A DNA stretch of 10,628 bases from Elusimicrobiota bacterium (GTDB taxonomy: Bacteria; Elusimicrobiota; Elusimicrobia; JACQJN01), in NCBI GenBank assembly GCA_016205045.1, contig JACQJM010000147.1, positions 1 through 10,628 on the forward strand, written 5' to 3'. The translations under genes were made by a program, and so were the position numbers. The notes below the pieces were generated by a model. The model did no database searches, was not told the DNA's origin, and worked only from the letters and a program-made list of their open reading frames with translations. Of this stretch, positions 1-6,600 are shown piece by piece (position 1 is the first letter of the stretch; each line of letters starts with the position of its first letter).

Positions 1-122
1 CATCCTACCATGGGATTAGGACTGACTTTGCCGCGGCCCTTTTGGGCAAGTTTGAGAACCTGACTCATCCAAAATAAGTCAGGGGCGAGGGGTGAGGGGT
101 GAGGGGTGAACTTATTCTTCAT
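1..122 (-). CDS. ribD: RibD, riboflavin biosynthesis deaminase/reductase (N-terminal fragment)
   Basis: RibD is bifunctional: the N-terminal domain deaminates the pyrimidine product of GTP cyclohydrolase II and the C-terminal domain reduces it, in the cytosol. Only the first 40 or so codons are in the window; the gene runs off the left edge. The visible protein contains LFWMSQVLKLAQKGRG followed by KVSPNPMVG, the hallmark opening of the RibD deaminase domain (family pattern: aromatic-Met-x-x-Ala-Leu-x-Leu-Ala, then SPNP-x-VG). I chose the ATG at 120-122 because the family match begins before the internal Met at 66-68 and because that Met has no purine-rich site ahead of it. The chosen start has only a weak CGGAAAA. 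The codons between the two starts are a 7-bp tandem repeat, so the extreme N-terminus is uncertain. The FMN riboswitch upstream independently supports the assignment. Confidence 0.88.
   Translation of the reverse strand, partial: MKNKFTPHPSPLAPDLFWMSQVLKLAQKGRGKVSPNPMVG
81..108. repeat. 7-bp tandem repeat, four units
   Basis: Four head-to-tail units on the plus strand: AGGGGCG once, then AGGGGTG three times. They lie within the first codons of ribD if translation starts at 122, encoding a Pro-rich stretch before the conserved deaminase motif. The unit is not a multiple of three, so gain or loss of one unit would shift the frame from the upstream ATG but not from the internal ATG at 66-68. 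Confidence 0.85.
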
Positions 123-129
123 TTTTCCG

Positions 130-152
130 AAAAAGGGGTCTGTCCCCTTTTT
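130..152. repeat. A5G4/C4T5 palindrome in the ribD leader
   Basis: Perfect 9-bp inverted repeat, AAAAAGGGG and CCCCTTTTT, around the 5-base centre TCTGT. It lies between the riboswitch terminator and the ribD start codon. On the plus strand two further T residues follow, so it could also end leftover plus-strand transcription. I recall similar GGGGACAGACCCC palindromes scattered between genes in some genomes, often near REP-associated transposases. That family link is from memory and is not shown here. Confidence 0.7.
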
Positions 153-164
153 TTATATTGAAAT

Positions 165-188
165 AAAAAACCCCGAAGGTCTTCGGGG
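165..188 (-). terminator. Intrinsic terminator of the FMN riboswitch
   Basis: On the minus strand an 8-bp stem, CCCCGAAG with CTTCGGGG and a 2-base gap (so a short tight loop), is followed at once by six T residues. It lies between the FMN aptamer and ribD, the expected place for a ligand-controlled terminator. The first arm, CCCCGAAGA, is the exact complement of TCTTCGGGG at the 5' end of the aptamer, so an antiterminator can form when FMN is absent. Confidence 0.9.
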
Positions 189-238
189 TGTATAAAAGCA
201 GACCGGTTCCTTTCTTTGAAGAAAGAATCGATTTAAGG

Positions 239-442
239 CTCTTCTCCCATCCGGACTATACCGTCGGCTCCCGATTCCAACGGGATCCACCGTTGCCGGT
301 CCGGTGTAACACCGGACAAAATTACCCTTTGGTAAGGATAAGCGGCATCGGGTCGTAGGCTCGTCCTTGCACTTTACTAGGTATCACATTAATAAGTGCA
401 TGGCATCGCTACCGGTGGGGACTTTCACCCCGCCCCGAAGAG
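239..442 (-). promoter_or_regulatory. FMN riboswitch (RFN element) controlling ribD
   Basis: Read on the minus strand, the conserved RFN blocks appear in order: CTTCGGGGCGGGGTGAAAGT then CCCCACCGG at the 5' end, a GAGCC block in the middle, TTGGAATCGGGAGCCGACGG, and TATAGTCCGGATGGGAGAAG at the 3' end. P1 is CTCTTC (437-442) with GAAGAG (239-244). It is longer than a minimal aptamer because of two extra hairpins: one with GTCCGGTG/CACCGGAC arms (299-317) and one with TGCACTT/AAGTGCA arms. The element senses FMN in the nascent RNA and lowers expression of riboflavin genes. Its position upstream of ribD, with a terminator between, fits transcriptional attenuation. Confidence 0.97.
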
Positions 443-449
443 TGACTAT

Positions 450-478
450 ATTTTACTAACCTGAGAACTTCAGTTCAA
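450..478 (-). promoter_or_regulatory. Predicted sigma70-type promoter for the riboswitch-ribD transcript
   Basis: Minus-strand -35 TTGAAC (473-478) and -10 TAAAAT (450-455, five of six consensus bases) are separated by exactly 17 bases. Transcription would start about 7 bases downstream, immediately before the first P1 strand of the riboswitch. The -35 hexamer sits over the centre of the perfect palindrome at 463-489. Confidence 0.7.
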
Positions 479-489
479 CTGAAGTTCTC
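463..489. repeat. Perfect 13-bp inverted repeat overlapping the ribD -35 element
   Basis: Arms GAGAACTTCAGTT (463-475) and AACTGAAGTTCTC (477-489) flank a single central base. No T-run follows on either strand, so it is a poor terminator. Its centre coincides with the predicted -35 box, the geometry of a repressor operator. It may equally be the last hairpin of the structured element at 497-617. Confidence 0.9.
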
Positions 490-496
490 CCTGCTA

Positions 497-617
497 CGCG
501 GCCACACCTTCTTGGTTAGCCAGCCCTCAACAGATCGAAAAGCTCGAAGGTGCGGGGTCGCGCCCCTCACTTGCCAGACATCTGCTTTTACAGAGTCAAT
601 CCTGGCTAGTGCGGGGC
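497..617. repeat. Structured intergenic element: two large imperfect stem-loops
   Basis: The roughly 195 bases between the 968-residue gene and the palindrome at 463-489 hold no convincing gene. Two inverted repeats fill most of it. The outer one pairs GCCCCTCACTTGCCAG (562-577) with CTGGCTAGTGCGGGGC (602-617), 14 of 16 positions complementary, with an inner TCTG/CAGA hairpin (581-594). The second pairs 503-511 with 546-554 around a 34-base loop, reinforced by CGCG (497-500) with CGCG (559-562). The one imperfect pair in this stem is a G-U wobble if the RNA is read from the minus strand. The element could be a non-autonomous mobile or REP-like repeat, a structured RNA, or the 3' end of the upstream transcript. 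Short open frames crossing it match nothing I recognise. Confidence 0.6.
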
Positions 618-684
618 TAATTTTTAGACGGATTCTGAAGTGGAAAGTCTTTAATCCAGTGGTCTGTAGACATTATCATTTTAA

Positions 685-3591
685 TCAGGGTGTTATGAGT
701 TTTATGACCTTGACGATTATCTCGGTACAGATTCCCCCGATACCAGTGAAAAAGCTGATCAGTCCGATTTGAGCTGTAAAATATTGGAGGATGTATCCCT
801 TCCCACCAAGTATAGATCGGCCACTAATTATGAAGCCTGCAATGAAAAGTAATACTGAAACCCACCAATGTGTTACAAGGGCCACTCCGACTCCGAGAGG
901 AATGCCTGTAAGAAGAGGGATGAGGAAGAAAGGAGGGATGAGGTCGAAAAGTTCTACGCTGCCGCGCTCGGGATTTTTGTAAATTCCCGAGCGGGCCATG
1001 GAGGCGTCTCGAATGTATTCCGTAAGGTCGAAAGGTAATACACCTCCGAAGGCCCAGCGTACGGTCGATTCTGTGTCCGGTCGCGGCTGAAGCGCATAGG
1101 TTTCAGTTGTAGGGGAATAGCGGTAGACGTTGCCTTGGGCGTCCACGTTTAAATATCTCCGGGTGGTTGTGTGTTTATAGGAATAAATGACCGTCCCATT
1201 GGTTTCTGTCTGGCCCATGAGCATAAACCAATGCCTGAGACCCCTGGGAACAAGTAGTTCTAAGGGGTACCATTGGGGGTCACTGCCCAGATTCTGTTCT
1301 CCAAATCTTCCCAGTTTTCTCTTCAAAGCATCGAGTTCTGGATTGGGACGAAAAGGACCCATAAGTCCTAGTGAGATGGGCAGTAGGCTTCCTGCTCCAG
1401 CGTGGTGAGGGGCCAGAAGGGAGAAAAAGGAAGTAATTGCCTTTTGGATATGGGGCCACAAGAATATTGCTAAGGCGATTATTCCGAGGATGGCTAAAAC
1501 CTCGATGAGCCAATAGACAACCGTCCCACGCTCAGCGTTCTTGTAGATTCCCAGATGGGTAAGGATTTGTCGGATCTTTTTGAAGGGCCAAGATAGAATC
1601 TCACCCACCACGCCAAGTCCTGCGATTGCCATAATAGCCAGCAGGCCGAACAAAGAAGGACTCCCCACTCCGGCTTGGGAGATAGGTCGGGAAGTAAGGA
1701 GAGCCTGGAATTGGGAGATGGGGTCTGATTCGACAGGGTACGAAAAGGCGTAAAGAATGGTCACAAGCGCTCTGAGTAGTAATGTGAAGAGTACCGTGTA
1801 GATGCTGAGCTTTATGATTCTGCCGGCTTTCTCCTGAATTCTCTTGGACCTTCCTTTAACCCTTACTGCTCCAGAGGCTACGCCCACAACTAAAAACACC
1901 GCAAACAAACTGGGCAGGTATATAGGGCTTGTTCCCAGAATACCCCCAATAGCAAGGGCCGTGAAGTTCCAAGGATTCTTTAGGAAATTAAAAGTGATCG
2001 CGAAGATGTTGGGTTTAGGGACATAGGCCTCCATGTCTATCATGACAATGGTGTCTTCCGTGGGCAGGGGAATTTCGGAGACTTCTACCAGGGTGCGCTT
2101 TGGAAAAGGGGCTTGAAAATATTCTCTATAGACTTTCTCGAGCCCCGCCTTATTCGCGGCCATATCTTTTATGGTTATGGTTACGTCGGCCACATCTTTA
2201 AGACTGCCTCCCGCCGCTTTTAAAACAGCCTTGAGATTTTCTAAAGCTTGTCGGGTTTGTGGTTCAATGCCTCCCGGCACGACTTCATCTGTTTCTGGGA
2301 TATTTCCTGTTTGTCCCGATAAAGTGACCCGAATATTTTTTTGGAGATCGACGGCCACAGCTTGGCTATAGCTTCCTGGAGGTGGAGCCTTCTTTGTTTG
2401 GATGGTTGTGTGTCTTGTGGATACTGGAGTTATTTTATTCTTGCGGCGTTTAAAATCATTGAGTAATTGAAAAAATCTAGTACTGGAAATATTTTGAAAG
2501 GTGAACCGGCCGTCCGGACTGATAATATAGGGCGATTTTTCAGCGCTCTCCACTGCAGAATTGGCAAAGCGAGATAGGGCAGCTCCCGCTTTTTCTGCCC
2601 AACGCCGGATGCTGGATTTTGTCAAATCTGGAAATTGTCGTTGTAAGGCCAAGAGTTCAGTCCTGGTACGCTCTTCTGCCGCCTCCTCGTTGGGCTCTAA
2701 TTTCCTAAATCCATATTGAATGCCTGGAAATGGAGTGACGGTGGGACTAGGAAGTGCGTGTTTGTCTGCGTATGTTGCCAAAATATTTTTTAGATGCCTG
2801 ATCTTTTTTTGGGCTTCCTCGCGTGAAATGATGGTTGGTACGATGACAGTTGTTTCTATTCTTGTAGGAGGTGGCTGAATTTCTGCGGAGAAGGGGGTAC
2901 GCCTAACGGGGCCGGAAATAGGTTCCCCGCGAAGGCCAAAATCGTCAAAGCGTGGGGCGGCATTCACGATGAGAGCTTTTTTAAGTTCCGCAACTTTTTT
3001 TTGGGCTTGCGCGCTTATTTGATGAACTCCGGGGCCGTATAGATCAAGGCTTCTGGTCTGATCTTGAAAAGCCTCCCAATCGGCCAGACTGTGATGATTT
3101 GTGATCATTCCATTCAGTTTCCCACGGACAAACTCTTCTATATGGGGAACCAGGATTTGATAGGTTTGTAAAAACTCTCTTCCTAATTCTTCTTGTTTTT
3201 CAATGGGAAGTTCATTGATGCGCTCGAGATCAGGAAGATGTTTTCGATTCAGGGCGAAGGCGAGGGGTCCGAGAGCTTCTAAGTCATTAGGATTGTTAAA
3301 CCTAAAAGTCTGAAGGTTAGCTAAGTTAGGCGCCTGTACTAGAATATGGGAGATGACGGGGTTGCTGATATCGAGCAGAAAAGTCTTTAGGCTTGCCAGG
3401 GCATTGAGAGTGGTTGCCGGGGCCGGTGCAAATAGAGGAATGCGCTGCCCAAAGGGTATTCCAGAGTTGCCCGAACTTGAGGCCGCCGCCAGGGCACGAG
3501 TGACCTCAGGCCCCAGGGTGGTGATGAGGAGGGATGTTATTAAGAGAGCAGAAATTTCCTGCTTCAATCGCAATAAACCGATTTTTTTCAT
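685..3591 (-). CDS. 968-residue multi-pass membrane protein with an internal RidA/YjgF domain
   Basis: The whole protein is not a family I recognise. Order of parts: a Sec-type leader (about 10-36, with LLITTLGPEVTRALAA); a helical, Pro-containing region to about 390; a RidA-like domain at about 393-526; membrane segments near 541-576, 592-616, 645-665, 691-712; a soluble aromatic and Tyr-rich region at about 745-865; and C-terminal membrane segments near 883-925 and 936-964. In the RidA part, GSYSQAV (406-412), the SGQ turn (425-427), the substrate-binding Arg (R499) and the late Glu (E521) are all present, so imine or enamine hydrolase activity is possible. GIYKN-x-ERG occurs twice (681-689, 869-877), each time just before a membrane stretch. 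The ATG at 3589-3591 follows AGAGGA at a good distance. The gene lies 53 bases after its paralogue and is probably cotranscribed with it. Function is unknown. Confidence 0.85.
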   Translation of the reverse strand: MKKIGLLRLKQEISALLITSLLITTLGPEVTRALAAASSSGNSGIPFGQRIPLFAPAPATTLNALASLKTFLLDISNPVISHILVQAPNLANLQTFRFNNPNDLEALGPLAFALNRKHLPDLERINELPIEKQEELGREFLQTYQILVPHIEEFVRGKLNGMITNHHSLADWEAFQDQTRSLDLYGPGVHQISAQAQKKVAELKKALIVNAAPRFDDFGLRGEPISGPVRRTPFSAEIQPPPTRIETTVIVPTIISREEAQKKIRHLKNILATYADKHALPSPTVTPFPGIQYGFRKLEPNEEAAEERTRTELLALQRQFPDLTKSSIRRWAEKAGAALSRFANSAVESAEKSPYIISPDGRFTFQNISSTRFFQLLNDFKRRKNKITPVSTRHTTIQTKKAPPPGSYSQAVAVDLQKNIRVTLSGQTGNIPETDEVVPGGIEPQTRQALENLKAVLKAAGGSLKDVADVTITIKDMAANKAGLEKVYREYFQAPFPKRTLVEVSEIPLPTEDTIVMIDMEAYVPKPNIFAITFNFLKNPWNFTALAIGGILGTSPIYLPSLFAVFLVVGVASGAVRVKGRSKRIQEKAGRIIKLSIYTVLFTLLLRALVTILYAFSYPVESDPISQFQALLTSRPISQAGVGSPSLFGLLAIMAIAGLGVVGEILSWPFKKIRQILTHLGIYKNAERGTVVYWLIEVLAILGIIALAIFLWPHIQKAITSFFSLLAPHHAGAGSLLPISLGLMGPFRPNPELDALKRKLGRFGEQNLGSDPQWYPLELLVPRGLRHWFMLMGQTETNGTVIYSYKHTTTRRYLNVDAQGNVYRYSPTTETYALQPRPDTESTVRWAFGGVLPFDLTEYIRDASMARSGIYKNPERGSVELFDLIPPFFLIPLLTGIPLGVGVALVTHWWVSVLLFIAGFIISGRSILGGKGYILQYFTAQIGLISFFTGIGGICTEIIVKVIKLITP
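967..995. repeat. Inverted repeat inside the 968-residue gene
   Basis: Perfect 9-bp arms CGCTCGGGA (967-975) and TCCCGAGCG (987-995) around an 11-base loop, within the codons for the second GIYKN-x-ERG copy. The corresponding codons of the first copy (near 1525-1550) do not keep this symmetry, so the repeat is not required by the amino-acid motif. Confidence 0.75.
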
Positions 3592-3644
3592 AGATTAAGT
3601 TCCTCTGTAGAAACCCATTGGATATTGCAGTTTTGATCCAATCT

Positions 3645-6600
3645 TTACTTAATGCCAGTTTTATCTTGAAGTTTTTTGACTTGTTCCTTCAAGGTTTTTA
3701 TTTCTTCTTGCGTATTAGAATCATCTATAACAAGAAAGAATGTTGCCACGGGCCCAAGTAAGAGAGACACCAAAAACCAGTTGAAACCCGAACGCCCCTT
3801 ACCTTGTGCGATACCTGCATTGATTAATGACAGAGTCCCCCAGCCTACTGTGAAGCCATTTAGGGAGGTGCCATTCTCAGCTAAAGCTAAATGAGGAAAG
3901 AGTGATATTCCTAGAGCAGATAAGAGGAGTGTGAGCAGTAGAAGTACTCCCATTTTTACTGAACCTCTTTCAGATCGGGCTTTGGCTATTTGGGTTTCCA
4001 AATCTGAATCGATCTTTGCATCGACCCAGTTAGATTCCTGGTTTCTGCGGGAGGCTACTTCTTTCTCCACAGCCTGCAGGGTACTCAACACGGGAGCGAA
4101 CCCAGTTCGGGCGCTGGACCCATTATTGAATAGATTGGAAAATAACCCAAACAAAGGAGGGAGAAGCAAGTCCATGAACATTCCGTTTCCAGCATCAACG
4201 GAACTGCCAGCATGCCCGGGCAGAGCCGCGCCTAGATTTTCGGCTTTGATGGTTTCATCGTTCTGTAGAGCGGTGATCATAGGGCGCAAAGATTGTAGTC
4301 CCGCATTAGCGGCAGAAGCCTCAGATTGTGCTGCAGAAGCTTCTGAGGCCGCTAAGGCTCTGTACATTCCGCTGTGATCCTCATAAGTGATGGAGGTATT
4401 ACCTTTAGAGTCTGTGTGGGTTACCGGAACATTGGTGTTCATGGCGGCCATGGCCAAGTAGGATGTTTCGCTGTTTCGATGAGAAATCATGCTGTCGATA
4501 TGATGGTCGATTTCACGTGCCAAATCAGCAGCGGGCTTAAGTTTCTCATTAAATAACGTGCTGAGCCGGTCTAGATGGTCGCGGTGTGTCTTGAACTCCC
4601 CACTTTGTGCATATATTTTGTCGCTGACCCGTTTGCGCATGGCGCTGTTGAACCTATCATATAGGGCTTCTTCTGTAACGATGTCTGTCTTTTCAAATCC
4701 TTCTAGTTCTGCCTGAGTTTTCTTGGATTGCTGACCCATCTTTCCTTTAAAGAGAGGAGGAATTTTCTTGACAAAGTTTGCGATGTTCTCTGCGATTGTG
4801 TTGGCGGTATTATTTTCCTGATCAATTTCGGCCGCAAAGGATTTGAGCAGTAAGGCCAGAGAGCCTTCGAAACCTGTGCTTACAGCAGGGGCTTCTTTCT
4901 GAGTCAGTTCAGATTCCCAGATTTTAGAGAGTTTCCCCCCGATGCGCGAACCACTGTCTTCAGAAACGGTATTTTCATTGAGGTCTGCTCGTGCGGCCAC
5001 TAGAAGATCAAAAGCAGCATAGGTTTCTGCTAGTTTAACAGGGTCCTTGGTGGCATTGTCCACTCGCTTTGCTTTAGATGCTTTGGCTTGATCTAGGGCT
5101 ACGGTCATTCTTTTGTGACGGGCTCTGGCTTGTTCGCCAATCCGATCCAGAGCGGAAGCATTATTAGCTTGTTGGGCCTCTTCGATGCGCACCATATCTG
5201 CCGCGCTTTTGGATTTTTTCCAGACTTGGTTTTTTCTGGAGGAGTAGTAATAAAATCCAGCCAGAGTGATTCCTCCCGCAAGTACTACCGCGGCGGTGAT
5301 CAGAGCCCAAAGAGGGAACTGGCTCAAGAAGCCGGTCTGAAAGAGACTATTAGCAGGTTCGGACCAGCCATCTAAGGCATCTGCCACGGCGGTTTTGAAA
5401 TGGAATAATGTTCCTAGGGAGGATAAGAGGAGTGTGAGCGTCAACAACCCTTTCACTTTCCCCGATTTTCCTCCGGGTTTGGTTTCTGGTTTTTGTTTAT
5501 TCTTTCTGTCCAGGTAGGAGTGGTGAGATTGATGCACAAAAGCAAGTCCTAATAGGATGGCGGCTAGGAAGGCCAGTCCGATGATGATTCCCGCGCCCTG
5601 GATTGAGAAGCTGGAAGCTGCGGCTTGAGTCAGTAATTCCGAGGCATGGGCCGGGGTGGGGTTGAGAATAACCCGAACAAGGACGGCAATCGTGAATGTG
5701 GAGAGGGCGTAATTCCTCGTATCTTTTAGAATTTCATCGGCGTCTTTTATGAAGTTTTGGGAATTCCACGAGGGCAGAACAGGTAAGATCACCAGGAGAG
5801 AGGAGACGGCGAGAGTCAATCCAGTTGCCAACAAAAAAATCCCAACGGAGGAAAGAGGAAGCATTCCAAGAAGCGCACCAACGACGAGACTGCTTACACC
5901 CAGGTGTGTTTTGTAGAAACTGCCGACCGAATTCAAAACGGACTGGACCGGCGGATGATATTTTCTGTATTCCTGAGCTGTTTTTATTCCTCTCTCCAAC
6001 AGGTCGATACCATATTTTTTAAAGGTCTTTAAGGCTTCCTGGTCTTTAACCGTGGTTAGAAATTGAATTGCCAAAGGATTATCTTCCAGGGCTACAACCA
6101 ATACCGAAGAAATTCTTTTTAATCCTGTTTTGGTTCCATTCCAATCGACAAGTTCCTCATCTACTCTTTGTCTTAGTTGTTCCAGGCTTTGGGGGTCTCC
6201 AATTTCCAAGAGAGCTTTTACAGCATCGAGTGTGTAGTATAGGATCATCTCATGCTTCTCTTGATCTATGAGATTCAGGATGGGTTGAGCGAGTTTGGGA
6301 TTTTTGAGTTTTGCCGCTTGTTTGATAGCGCGTTGTTTTTGTTTTACAGAGGATTTTTCATCGGTAAGCGTGGCAATTAATCTATCAAAAGATTTAGCAT
6401 CCCAGTTTGCGAAAATGAAAAGAGCGGTCATGCCTGCAGCGATCATGCCTGCCACGAGTGCTAGGCTTTCTAAGGAACTCGTAGCGGGAACCAAGATTCC
6501 ATTGTCTTGGGCGGCCGAGCGGGACGGAAAGATCAATTGTGTGATACCTTGAACCAAGCCCATCGTAAGAAATAAAGAGAACCAACCCCGAAATATGTTC

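Noticed and set aside
3..77. Plus-strand open frame at the left edge ending in TAA
   Set aside because: The opposite strand encodes the unmistakable RibD SPNPMVG motif and is preceded by the FMN riboswitch, so the plus frame is a shadow.
490..640. Integron attC site or tRNA in the structured gap
   Set aside because: The stems lack the conserved attC ends in the correct arrangement, and no cloverleaf with a T-loop can be drawn.
512..772. Plus-strand open frame of 86 codons starting with TTG
   Set aside because: It crosses the inverted repeats and runs into the end of the 968-residue gene on the other strand; no ribosome binding site and no recognisable motif.
3931..4377. Plus-strand 148-codon open frame
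   Set aside because: It lies wholly inside the 1391-residue gene, whose hydrophobic and coiled-coil patterns are clearly real; no start signal of its own.
5985..6390. HEAT-like region as a phycobilisome lyase
   Set aside because: The helical repeat spacing fits HEAT/PBS-lyase repeats in general, but nothing else suggests a lyase; it is better treated as a protein-interaction scaffold.
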